A DNA stretch of 64,000 nt, taken from Eupeodes corollae. Taxonomy: Eukaryota > Arthropoda > Insecta > Diptera > Syrphidae. Under the pieces are notes generated by a model, which was not told where the DNA came from, did not search any database, and was given only the letters and a program-made list of their open reading frames with translations. Location of the stretch: contig NC_079148.1 of NCBI RefSeq assembly GCF_945859685.1, positions 31,135,946 to 31,199,945 on the forward strand. Direction: 5' to 3'. The position numbers and the translations under genes are program-made. Below are positions 23,886 through 35,805 of the stretch, in pieces; within the stretch, counting starts at the first letter, position 1, and each line of letters begins with the position of its first letter.

Positions 23886-26486
23886 CTACTGCAAAAAATG
23901 TTATTCAAACAAATTTAGTTAAAATCTTCTTTTTCAATTGTTAGAGCATCAATAAAATGAAAAATGGCTTCAGGCACAAAAATTTGCATCGGTTCCATTT
24001 TGAATTTTTAAATTTCGTTAATAAAACTGTGTATAAACATTAAAAAAGTGCGTATACTCCCATGTGCACAATTTTCTCAATTTTTTTTTGAAAGTGTAAT
24101 TTTGTATAAACAGGATTAAGATTTTATTTTTTGTTTTTTTAATTATCAACTGCCTTCAAAATAAAGATTGAGTTAACTTATACATTTTTTTAAAGATTTC
24201 ATTCAAAAAAAAATGTAACTTATTAGCATAAATTCTATCCAAAATCAAAAGCTGTACTTTAATTTATGTTTGTATACAAGTTGAATGAAAAGAAGTGAAC
24301 AAAAATCCCCCTAGATTCTAAGTTAAGTATATCAAGTTTCCTATGAGTAAAATGTCCATCAATCTTTTTGTTTTATGTACAGATAGAAAATGCGTATTTT
24401 AAAATTAAGTCCCAGGTACCGCAATGCTCGTAATAAATATTCATTCACTGTTTAAAAATGATGCCAAAAGCCAAAAAAAGAAGAAGAAAGAAAAATTGCT
24501 ATCAATTACTTTATAGCTTACGCAGTTACCTTCTTTGTTGATCTCTGTTAATGCTCTTAACGTACAAAAAAAAAACATTAAGACATCTGTGCGTGATAAT
24601 ACAAAAACGGTTGTGATTGCAGCATCAGTTTAAGGCTATTATTTTAATTGAATCTTAAATGTCCAGAATGGCTTGAAATTGTTCTAATGACAGGTATATT
24701 ATGACCAAAACCAATATCCTAATTATATGAAGGAGAAGGAATTCTCAACAAAATTCTAATTAGTTTTTAACTGTGTCTTTTCACCGCATTTACGCAAAAT
24801 GTTCTTGAATTTTTATAATTAGAAGATTTGCATGAATTTCATATTTATTGTTTGTCTTTTGTTAGGAAAAAGAAATAACGTAAAGCTTTAAGACTTAAGG
24901 ATCGTACTTGAAACTATTTTTATACACAGAATAAATTGAAATTAAAAAAGCCTTCTACTTCAATTTAAAGTTGGAATTTATTTTGTTCACTTCGAATTTA
25001 AAATCTATTCTTTTGAAGCTCTAGTTTGTATAAACTCAACTGTGTATGCAATACACGCGTATATTTTAATACACAATCTTAGTTGTACCTTCAATACGAC
25101 GACATCTCCTGATGATGATATCTTTCTTCAACAAAGCTACGAAAACAAAAAAAAAAAACAAAACTTATTCCAGAGTTTCATATAACTTTCCCAAACTAGA
25201 ACTAACGTAAAAGAAACACAAAAAGTAACAGAAAAAAATACGAATGAACGAAAGCAGCATTCTATTCTATGTACATTCTTGCTTAATTTAGACTTTTCTT
25301 CCTTTAACAAAGTCACAGCTCACAGTTGCCGAACTAAAAACTTAAGATTTCAGCAAAAATTTTCAAATAGAAACTTTTTCACTTAACTTTAAAGTTATTC
25401 CGCCCAAACACTCGCTAGTCGCTTATTCAGTGTTTTTACTAGCAACCCAGAATCACCTCTTCTGTTTTGTGTTTTTTTTTTTGTTCCTTATTCATTTTCA
25501 CCCGCCCATCAGCATCCTTTTCTTAAATTGGTTGAAGCAATGTTAAAATATCTATAAACTTATACGTACAAAATTCTAGAGAATTTCTTAATGTTAAATA
25601 TAATACAAAATGTGGTGAGATATGTACGAGTATATACCTATCCTATACCGATGTTTTATAAGGGGTACCTCAATACTACCTTAAATACAGCTTAATCCAC
25701 TTTGCTGCTTCCTTAGGCATTATACAGACTACCTGAGTACATATATATTTGAGATATCTCAAATGGTAAGGTGTGATGCCAATGGAAGTTTTAATTTCAT
25801 CAACAACATTATAAGGACTCTTATCAGGAAATCCACTTTCATCTTTTGGAAAACATCTACAATAAGAACTTGAGTTTAACAACTCATGGACATTTCTATA
25901 TTTAAAACTTGTAAGCTAAGTATTAACTTGTTTTAAGAACCGTTTAAGAACAAAGACGAACAATAATCTTCAGGCAAAGAACACTTGGATAAATGTAAGT
26001 GATAATTTAAAGAATGCAATAGAAGATCGTATTTTCTCAAATGAAAGGTGTACATGTTTCTACATTGGAAAAATAGTGTATTTCTTAATTCTTCGCACTT
26101 TTTCAATACACCACAATGGTTAATCACTGTTTGCAGTACAACATAGGATTTTTATTTTGTCTCGAAATATCCCCATGGCTTAGTTATGTTAGTGCAATGT
26201 GCTTCAATTGTTGAATTGTAATAAAACTGTCATCACTATGGTACAAAGCCATAGATTTATGGATTATTGTAGCCAGGAACTAAAAACGCTCAACACGCAA
26301 TACCAACCACAAAGTACATGTGCAATGTTGCAGGCAAAGAGTCATAACTTCAAGAGACTTTTGATATATAAGCAATTTAATGGGGCATGTTTGTGGTTTG
26401 GTGTTAGATACAATTTTCAAACACAAAACATTTACTTTACTTTAAATCAAAGAGGAAAATAACAATGTTTTGAAGATGAAAAAGGT
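23886..26486. other. AT-rich stretch with no recognised gene
   Basis: No gene or family repeat was recognised. Several ORFs of 60-90 codons near 25.7-26.5 kb have no domain and no supporting context. Confidence 0.4.
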
Positions 26487-26561
26487 GTACCCCGGTTTTT
26501 ATGTTCAAGTTTCTTAAAATCCTGTTCTTTACAATCCCGCTTTTTGTAATCCCGTTTCTTT
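26487..26561 (-). repeat. GGGATT-rich repeat, fragment abutting a family P copy
   Basis: AATCCCG motifs (AATCCCGCTTTTTGTAATCC at 26533) show the GGGATT repeat on the minus strand. The fragment stops exactly where the family P element begins, so the P copy inserted into or next to it. Confidence 0.6.
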
Positions 26562-27635
26562 TTAACTTAACATAGGAAGTTATTGTAATTGGTCTGATTT
26601 GTCAAATTGAAAATTTTGACATTTATCGACGTTTCAAGGTCCCTAGAGTCGAAATAAAATATTTTTAGCAAGATATCTTTGCGTGCGTCCGTATGTCTGT
26701 ACGTTCGCAACGTTTTTTCGTCATCCATAGCCTCAAGAACCAGAAGAGATACAACTTCAAATACATTTTGTTGTAAGGATAATAAGGCAGAAAGATGGAG
26801 AAAGGGCTCTCAAGAAAATCGCATGGCTGTTTTTTTACAATAGCAGTTTAAACAAAAGATGAAAATTTTGGTTAACCCTAAATATCCCACGAACCAAAAA
26901 CGTAAGGGACTAAAAATAAGTTTTAAATTATGTATTGTAACGTGATACCAAACCAGTAAATTAAACAAAAATCCAATAAACAGTTTTTTTTTAAAACAAA
27001 AAAGCTGAAAAAAATAATGTTACGAATAAAAAATGATTTCAACTCCAACACAATTTTGTGCAACAAAAAATAACGTTTTTGATGTCGAATAAAATTTTGA
27101 GAAAAATCGAATTGACAGTTTTTCTTAAAAAAAATTAAAACTTAAAAAAAAACAATACTTAAACTTCGTTAAAATTTACTTTTGACTCAAATAGCTTTTA
27201 AAAAATTAAACATAATATGTTTTACTGTCTTCAAACTCTTTATTTCACTTCTTTTCGATATTCAGTAGTTTTTTATAGAAATAGAAATCGAACCGTCCAT
27301 TTTTTCATAAAAAATAATACGCAAATTTGGTAAAAATTGAAGTTCTGTTCTTGATATCTCTCAAATTTATTTCATTCATTCAATTTGTAAAAATATAGGA
27401 AATGGTACTTAAATTGATACATATTTTTGTTTTCGACTAAAAATCTATTTAACAAAACTAGATTTTTAAACCAAACTATTTCTTTATATAAAAATTTTGT
27501 TGGTAATTTTAAAATCATTAAGAATAATTCAATTGACAACTTTTTTAACCCAATACGAAAATCTTCAAAGCCATAAGCAAGACAAATTGACAGATGGAAT
27601 AGGAAGTTATCAGTGTGGGTCGCATCCCAGCCTTT
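26562..27635 (+). repeat. Family P element, about 1.07 kb copy
   Basis: The left end has a slightly decayed palindrome (TTAACTTAACATAGGAAGTT) followed by TTGTAATTGGTCTGATTTGT. The middle has the ACCAGAAGAGAT and AGGGCTCTCAAGAAAAT blocks and one to two monomers. The right end is GGAAGTTATCAGTGTGGGTC followed by GCATCCCAGCC. No coding capacity. Confidence 0.85.
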
Positions 27636-27860
27636 ATTAAAAAAGCGGGATTGCAATTGGTCGTAATTTTGAATATTTTAAAAAACAGGATTTCAAAAAA
27701 TCGGTTTTTTAGAGGACAGGATTTAAGGGGTTGGGTTCGATATCCTGGTTTTTATATTCCCGGTTGTTAACATTTCGATTTCAAAATCCCATTTTTTATA
27801 ATCCTGCTTTTTAAAATACCGATTTTTGTAATCCCGTTTCTTATTATTCCGATTTTGCAA
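27636..27860. repeat. GGGATT-rich repeat in two opposed blocks
   Basis: From 27643 to about 27725 the motif reads GCGGGATTGCAATTG and onward on the plus strand. From about 27738 to 27855 it reads AATCCC (minus strand). The two orientations meet near 27730, making an imperfect inverted arrangement. Confidence 0.6.
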
Positions 27861-28295
27861 ACAAAATCATTTGTTTTATATGAAAAATCACGCTATTTTT
27901 TAAAATTAAACAATTGGTTTTTATTGCCAAATCGAAATTAGAAAACAAATTAAAAATAAGATATGTTTTTAGATTCATTTTATTGCAACTTTTAATATAA
28001 CCTTTGCAACCTTTAATATAACATATCAAAAAATGTAGCGTACAGTAAAATTAAAGAAACAAACTCAAATCAATTAACAAAGTCAGCTAGAGCGGTACAA
28101 CCGTTATTGATAGGCAGATTTGCTGTAGGTTGCATATTGTTTGTGAAAGAGTTAATATTATTAACAAAAATTAATGTTTATATACAGTTCAAAAATACAA
28201 AAATTAAGATATTATTATATTTTAGTCAAGTAATCTAATATTATAACCTTTGACTCCTATTGTTATTTAATTAAATGCGAATTTTGTAAAATAAA

Positions 28296-28530
28296 TCGGA
28301 TTATCAGAATTTTCGGTATATAAAAAGCAGGATTGTAATTGATTGGGATTTTGAACAAGCAGTATTTTAAAAACCCGGATTTCAAAAAATCGATATTTTA
28401 GAGGACGGGATTATTAAACTTTTTTGCGGGATTTTAAAAAGCGGGATTCCGATACGCTCCCGATTTTCAAAACTTTTTTTTCGGGATTTTCTAAAAGCAT
28501 GATTTTAAAAAGCGGATTTCCGATACTCTC
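28296..28530 (+). repeat. GGGATT-rich dispersed repeat, copy with duplicated end
   Basis: The block begins with CGGATTATCAGAATTTTCGG, then AGCAGGATTGTAATTGATTG and GAGGACGGGATTATTAAAC. It reaches GCGGGATTCCGATACGCTCC at about 28440-28460. A second, degraded version of that end (GCGGATTTCCGATACTCTCC) lies at 28510-28530. Confidence 0.7.
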
Positions 28531-28799
28531 CATTAAAATATGAACTATTTCTTTTACTGATCATACATTTTTTTAAGGTTTGGACATCAACTCTTTTGTT
28601 TTTGCTATGATCTTCATGATCAAAAAGTTTGTTTAAAGATGCAGTGAAATAAGATCAATTTACAAAACTTGTCCTTATTGTAATAAACATAAGAAAAATA
28701 ACAACAATTTTCAGCCGTTCTTCATATTGCATTGTTGCTTGGCCACAGTACATAATTTCAATTTTCTTAACTCTTGCATTTCATCAAATCAATCCAAAT

Positions 28800-29704
28800 A
28801 AAAGAGGCTGGGATGTGACCCACACTGATAACTTCCCATTCCGTCTGTCGATTTGTCTTGCTTAAAAGTTTTTCTATATGTTCTCGTATCAATTTTTACC
28901 AAATTTGCGTACTATTTTATATAGATTTAATTTTGTATGAAAAAACGGACTGTTGGATTTTTATATAAAAATTACTGAATATCGAACACAATATTTTCTG
29001 TGAAATAAAATAAGTTTGAAGCCAATATTTCAAATTTTTGAAAAAATATTTGAGTCAATCAATTTTTACCAACTTTTGTTTAATGTTTTTTAGGTTTTTA
29101 ATTTTTTGTACAAAAAACTGTCAATTAAATTTTTCTAAAAATTGTATGAGATGTCAAAAACATTATGCTTCGTTGCACAAAATTGTTTTGGAGATGAAAT
29201 CATATTTTAGTGGTAAAATTTTGGAGGTGACACATTTTTTTTTCAGTTTTCTTGACTTATAAAAAAAACCGTTTGAGGATTTTTTTCAAAAAATATTCTT
29301 GATTGATATCAAGTTACAATATATAATATACAATTTAATTCAAGTCCCTAGCGTTTTTGGTTCGTAAGATATTTAGGGTCAACCAAAATGTTCACCTTTT
29401 TTTCAAACTGCTATGGTAAAAAAACCACCCACGCAATTTTCTTGAGAGCCCTTTCTGCATCTTTCTGCCTTATTACCTGTATAACAAAATTTATTTGAAA
29501 TTGATATCTCTTCTGGTTCTTGAGCTATGGAGGACGAAAAAACGTCGCGAACGTACGGACGTACAAACGTACGTACACACGCACGCACAGACATCTTTCT
29601 AAAAATCTTTTATTTCGACTCTAGGGACCTTGAAACGTCGAGATATGTCAAAATTTTCAATTTGACAAATCGGACCCATTACAATAACTTCCTATGGGAA
29701 GTTA
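28800..29704 (-). repeat. Family P element, about 0.9 kb copy
   Basis: The left edge has GAGGCTGGGATGTGACCC followed by ACACTGATAACTTCCCAT. The right edge has AACTTCC-TATG-GGAAGTT (29687-29704), the CGTACG tract lies near 29550-29590, and fewer monomers are present than at 14 kb. No coding capacity. Confidence 0.87.
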
Positions 29705-30009
29705 AAAATGTAATAAATTTGCGACTTGTCATCAAACAATGTGGATCATTAGTTATAAGCTATAATTTACAGCATATATAAATTCTGTTAATTTTCTTAC
29801 GAACTCAACTCAAATTCTTATGATTTAAGAACAAAATGTCTACAAATTCTTATCAAATGTAAGTAAATCACTTAGAGTTCATCCATATTTAATGACCATA
29901 ATAGTAATTATATTTTTAAGATTTTTCAAAAAAAAAAACTAAAAGCATTAAAATAAGAAATAATTTTTTTTTGGATCGAAGTAAATTTAAAGTATCATAA
30001 AGCTTTAGT

Positions 30010-30577
30010 TTATTAATTTATTTTTACAATTTTAAGGAGGTTTTTGTATGAAATTTTATACTCACAGCCGAATTTATAATTATTGAATATAAGAATGAAA
30101 CAACAACAACTTGTGTGTGCTACCACCAAGTTCATAGGCTGGAGTTATAGCTATTTCACGGGGGCCAACCCGATCATCAGACTCCTTTAGTGGTGCTTAA
30201 TCGCTTTTTGTTCAATTTAATTTTTGAAGAACTTTTGCCCGAGCTGGGCTTGAACAAGCGATCTAGCGTGTGAGGAGCTAGTGCACTACGCACTACGCCA
30301 CCGCACCCACATGAAAGTTGTAAGCCAATTACAGGTTTTTTCGTTCTATCGTACTATACTGAACCGATTAGCATTTTTCTAAGCACACACAAGTAATTGT
30401 TGTTGTTTTATTCAGTTTCTTTCTATTATCTCCTCTCTTTTTCATAAGCCAACGATTTCGATTGAATTCGTATGAGGAGGGAGATGGATAATTATAAATT
30501 CGGCAAGCAGCTGCCTTAAAACTGTGAGTATAAAATTTCATACAAAAACCTCCTTAAAATTGTAAAAATTTAAAAAA
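30010..30577. repeat. Imperfect inverted repeat A/A' flanking a SINE-like core
   Basis: The arm around 30020-30083, including TTTTAAGGAGGTTTTTGTAT and ATTTTATACTCACAG, is inverted at about 30490-30571. The right arm has about 18 extra bases (around CAGCTGCC). Next to the left arm, 30097-30125 resembles part of the B' arm in the same orientation, so this looks like two inverted copies of one longer unit, the left one internally deleted. Confidence 0.75.
30097..30310 (-). repeat. Second tRNA-like SINE candidate
   Basis: On the minus strand from about 30310, GTGGCGTAGTGCG (30289-30301, box A-like) is followed by GTTCAAGCCC (30246-30255, box B-like). An unrelated body and a GTTGTTGTTGTTTCATTC end follow. 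The spacing and order fit a tRNA-derived polymerase III promoter, but the body does not resemble the SINE at 1-224. It lies in the loop of the surrounding inverted repeat. Confidence 0.5.
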
Positions 30578-30758
30578 TCTTGACCCGTGTCAACTCTTTC
30601 GCCCCATCTCCCTCCTCATACGAATCCAATCGAAATCGTTGGCTTATGAAAAAGAGAGGAGATAATAGAAAGAAACTGAATAAAACAACAACAATTACTT
30701 GTGTGTGCTTAGAAAAATGCTAATCGGTTCAGTATAGTACGATAGAACGAAAAAACCT
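30333..30758. repeat. Long inverted repeat B/B' (two 155-bp arms)
   Basis: Arm B (30333-30487) and arm B' (30604-30758) are reverse complements along their whole length. One mismatch was seen by eye (GAATTC against GAATCC). The 116-base spacer contains the A' arm of the neighbouring inverted repeat. A transcript would fold into a long double-stranded hairpin. Near identity implies a recent event or ongoing conversion. Confidence 0.9.
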
Positions 30759-32040
30759 ATTAATTTATTTGTTTTTTGTTCACCATTCAGGATGACGAAA
30801 GATACACAAAACTTTTTTAAACGTTACAATACAGACAAAAACTTTGTTTCATTAGTACGGCCTGACGTAACCCTAAAACCAAAATACTAACTTTAAGGAT
30901 ACACCACACTATCCTTTTAATAATTAACCAGGCGGTTATGTGCATTAGAAGAAGATACTCACTAAAAAGGGTGGTGTTGATTCCCTAAACGTTGTGCCGA
31001 GGTACTGCAAAATTTAACTTAACGTTTTTAAAATTAAATGTTTTTTTAATAAAAGACTTTTTTTACTAAACACCAAAACAACCACCAGCAATCAACTATG
31101 ATAATAAATTTAAATGTAAAAAAAATATTTTCCATCACAATACATATGTATGTACATTTATCTCATAATCCCCTGAATATTATTAGCGAAATTTAATCTA
31201 TACATGCACCTGATAATAAGCAACATATATTCGTAAAATAATACATCAAATCAATAATTGTATTCAAATTAGGAAAATTTAATCCCATTAACTTACCACA
31301 CTCACCTGTAATTAAAAAACCACTAAAGTATCAAACCAGAACCACTGAAATTCAAGTTATCTTTTCCTATGAACATGAGTAGATACAACAACAACATTTT
31401 TTAGATCAATTTTCACATAATATTAACCAATCGACTACGATATTGTTTTAATGGGCAAAATTTAATTACTATCGAAAATGCATATTAATTACGATGAATG
31501 TGTGTGCTTTTGTACAAAGCTTTAATTTGCGTAAGTTTATATATACAAAAAAATACACGATATTTAGATAAACTAATGCACAAAGTAGGTTGCGTCATTA
31601 AATGAATTAAAGTCCCTACATATATGCATATAACAATCATAAACCAGAAACTAATCCTTAAACTAAACATTAAATTATTATTGCCTCAAACACACAAATA
31701 CATCAAATTTATTATCTTTTTACATAATAAACAAAATTAAAAACACAACAAAAAAGAACAACACTAACAGAACACAATAGATTATAATAATTATAATAAA
31801 TCATTTTAATAATACGAATTTAAGCTTTTTCCATCAATTTACCATAATTTTCTTTCGCACATACATACTTACAGTTGTGGTCGTATAATTTAGCCAATCA
31901 AATTATTTTTTTCTTTTTTTGTTAAGTATTAATATTTGAAGCAGATTATTCAAATATTTTTATCTTTCTCTATTCTTAACTCAGATATATTTTTAAACAT
32001 CATTTAACATTTAAACCAGAACTGCTGCGTAAGATTTTCT
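30759..32040. other. AT-rich stretch with no recognised gene
   Basis: No gene or family repeat recognised. Short repeats of the CATATGTATGTACAT type occur near 31.15 kb. Confidence 0.4.
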
Positions 32041-33300
32041 ATCTAACCTATTCTACAGGTGCCTTTTCGAGTGGTTGCAAAACTGCATTTGTCCAGCCTG
32101 TCCCTAAAAAAGGCCAATCCTCCTCCCACTCTTCCTATCATCCAATTGCACTTAAGTCCGTTCATTCCAAGGTCATGAAAACCTGATTAGTTTTTAGCTT
32201 GAGAAATATCTTGAAGAACGAAAGCTTCTTAATGACCCGCAGTTGCAATACATCCACTGGTGAATATAGTTTATCTCACCGAACAGTGGAAAAAATCTTT
32301 ACATCGTTAAGATTATTGCACTTGATATTTCAAAGGCATCAAGCTCTGTTATCGAAAGTGCGTTCTTTTATAATTGATGAATATCTTCTTCGCTGGGTTA
32401 GAAATTCCTTTTCGGACCATTCAATTCAAGTAGTATTGGACAGGTTCAAATCTGATATCCACAAAACAAACACTGGTGTGGCCCAGGGCCCCGTTTTGTC
32501 TTTGAATCTCTTTTTTATTTTTATTAATGATCTTTTGTCTGACACTTCTAACCCACTAAATTTGTTCGCTGATGACAGTATCCTCAGCTTCTCATATTCA
32601 TTTTTAGATACGCATCATTGTCCTTCAGATGTTTACTACCAACGGCAGCGTATGATAAGCTTATTAAATTCTGATCTTGACACCATGGGGAATCAAAAAT
32701 CATGTAGAATTTAATACTTCGAAAACTCAATGCTGTCTACTGTCGCAAAAGCGTTACCCTCCCCCAATGCCACTATCCATGAGTGGTACTTACATCAATG
32801 AGACTAAACAGATTTCAGTTTTAGGTATGTGCATTACAAACCATTTGCTGTGGAGCGATCATATATTTGACATCGCCAAAAACGCTGATAAGTTTTTACG
32901 TTTTCTCCGAAGATGCAAGAAGTTTTTTACCCTTTCTGATCTAGCTGTTATCTGGAAAGCTTATATTCGTGTGAAACTCGAGTACGATTCCTCTTATCTG
33001 GGCAGGTGCTCCTATTACTCACTTAAGTCCTTTGGACAAAATTCAAAAGAGAGCCTTAAAACTGATAGGTGACCGTTGCCTAACTGAAACGTTTGTATCT
33101 CTCGAGCACCGTCGTAAGGTTTAATGCCTGTCATCGCTACTTTCATAAACATTGCTCTAATGAAATAGCTTGTTGCATTCCTCCCCTCGAAGAATTCAAC
33201 CGTAATACCCGTTCTAGGAATGCTCATCGGTTTTCCTTGAACCCAATTTTGGACAAACTGTAAATTACAGAGATTTTTTCTTAATTATTACTAAGCGGAT
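32041..33300 (+). pseudogene. Family B non-LTR reverse transcriptase remnant
   Basis: Reverse transcriptase pieces appear in order. They are FVQPVPKKGQSS and SSYHPIALKSVHSKVMK near 32.1 kb, then a decayed motif A region (LHLIFQRHQA where DFSKAFD is expected). GVAQGPVLSLNLFFIFINDL and FADDSI (motif C, near 32566) follow. After a frameshift come FNTSKTQCCLLS, SVLGMCI and KLEYDSSYLG, and in a further frame LGDRCLTETFVSLEHRR. At least two frameshifts and internal stops inactivate it; motif A is lost although FADD survives. 5'-truncated. The nearest relatives in the window are the minus-strand remnant at 10329 and the fragment at 48955. Confidence 0.85.
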
Positions 33301-35774
33301 GTGGAATATTTCCCACTCATTGCAATGTGCAGAAATTCTTTACTTTATTTCAACATCTTTTTGAATCACCTTTTATATTTTTTAATCATTTTTCTCAACT
33401 ATAATCCATCTTTTTTTGGATCTAATAATTACTGCTATCAGCTCATAAACGAAGTAATTTAGTTGATAACATATTCACAAAAATTGTTTATTTAATTACA
33501 TAAATCGTGTTCTTGGAGTTCTTGATATCATGCCTAGATGACTGTCAAACAGAGTTGAAGTTTTAAAGTAAAGTTTTATTTATGTTTCTCTAAAAAAATT
33601 ATCGTATAATTTAAAAAACATTCCAACTAAGCCGATGAAGAATACATTCAAATTAGCAGCAATCAATTAAACGGCTGGCTGTATTAAATGACCACAACTA
33701 TACCTAAATAATAAACCTTAATTGGTGATGCGTGTATCTTTTGTTTATGATGCAAAACTAGGTGATAACGTGCGACTATACCACTATCCCGTTGTGATTA
33801 ATAAAACAAAATGGCTATTATTGCATTCTATTTAATTCTTAGAAATCGTGACTGAAAGGCTTATTTATAAATAAAATGTTGCAACCTTTACATTTTGCTT
33901 ATGCTCTATCATATTGACTTTTAGTGAACTATTGTCAGTGATGAATTCAATTTTGATTTAATTTAATACGTTTAAGTTCTTCTCCAAAATAAACATTTCC
34001 GGATGATTTTTTCGATCATTAGTTATTTTACGGGTTTCAACAAAGTTCAATACCAAATATATTGAGGTTAGCAAAATACTTAGAAAAACATACAGAACGC
34101 GATATGCTTAGTTTACTCTCACTAAAGCAGTGAGAAGGGAAATTAGATTTAACCTTGCCAATTAGCCATAGCTCGTTTAAAACCTGCCAACGAGGATAAG
34201 TAAACCAAAAAAAAAAAAACATTACAAAAAAAATGCAAAACACTTCCAAGTGAATAATTTCGTTCAATAAAGAATTCAAATGGTCATTTATAGAAAAAGG
34301 TACATTGAGTTCTATAAGTCATACATAAACTACCTACATTTCTCTCACTTCTAATTTTAACATTTTTCGCTGTCCAAACAAGGATTGTAAAATATTTAAA
34401 TCTATTTCTAGAACAGACAGCAAAAATACCTCAAATAATTTTGTTGTCAAAAATCGTTTCAAAATTCCCTCCTCCCACTGAAAAAAAGCACGCCCAAAAC
34501 ACCATCATTACTACTTTTTGCTTTGCTTATTTTGTAAAATGTGAGGACTTTAAATAAAGCTATCTACACACTTGCTATGTATAATGTATGGAATTCCCTC
34601 GGTTGCAATTTATTCACCCTGAATTTTCATATACGACAAAGCTTCACTTATCGCAAAATGTTAAATTAACTTTAGCAAGAGTCCGATATACCAACATTAC
34701 ACATATGTGTAAAGACTCAAACTAGGTACCTATATAGAGTCATGGAGAATCTACTTTACTATGTGTATTATGTACTTTGTGATGCATGTTGTATATTGTA
34801 TACGAGTATATACATACGTGGGTAAGTATAATGGCCAAAAACGCATAAGTATATCCTATATCCTTGCTGATGCTGGTGCTCTAGAGGACGATAGAAATAA
34901 AATATGCTTTCGTTTATATAATCATACACATCAGCTCAGCTTTTCTCATAGAGAACTCAATTTAAATTTTATTAAAACATATTTTTGTGTGTCACAAAAT
35001 CCTTGACATAATTTTTCTCTCTCTTACAAAATAAAAATACAAAAATTTATACAAAATCTTTTGCTTTATTTAATACTCTTTCAACTTTGAAGCAATGATG
35101 ATCCTTTGCTTCCCTGTCTCCTTTTAATGTGTTTTGAACATTTTAAAGTAAAAGTCCGATACCCAGATGTCAGACTTACAAAATAAAATTCTTGTTTTTA
35201 GGACTATGAGTATAACTATGATTCAAGCTTTATGAGTTTCCAAGAATTGAAATATATGTGCTTTGTTACACAAATTAGTAAATGCATATTGTATAAATAT
35301 ATAAACACAAGAAGAAAATCCAGCAGCTGCTAAAATTGTTTTGTATAATGTCTGTAAAATACCGTCAAAGCTTGCGAAAATGTTAGGAATGATATTAAAG
35401 AAATGCCCAATTATGATAGTTTTGTTTATGCATGTTAAGTAAGATGCAAATAATATTAGAAAATTTAATCATTTCGAATCTCCAAGACTCTCGCAAGACT
35501 CTTATTTGTTTATTTATTTATTTATTTTTATTTCTTGTCCGATGCATTTGAGACGAAAAAGGAAATTTGTTCACTTAGAAATTACTTCAATGAAATTTGT
35601 ATTAAAAAAAAAATATTTCATTTAACTCCGTAATGAAGAATGGCGCATGACGCAATACTACATTTTTAAGATGCATATGTGGCCACTCTTGATAGATTAA
35701 TAATTATATGAGGATAATCATTGTTGGGATTTTTAAAGAAATTTGAAATATTTGTTTCCAACTATTTCAGTTCT
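33301..35774. other. AT-rich stretch with no recognised gene
   Basis: No gene or family repeat recognised. A (TTTA)n run lies near 35507-35533. ORFs of about 80 codons at 34037 (minus) and 34761 (plus) have no domain. Confidence 0.4.
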
Positions 35775-35775
35775 T

Positions 35776-35805
35776 AATTTTTCAATTGCGACGTATAGGA
35801 CTATA
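35776..35805 (+). repeat. Left half of a family C repeat interrupted by a mariner
   Basis: TTGCGACGTATAGGACTATA matches TTGCGACATATAGGAACTAT at about 44923. The match continues on the far side of the mariner at 39117 (TATGGCAAGT). Together the two pieces rebuild the order seen uninterrupted at 44.9 kb. Confidence 0.7.
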
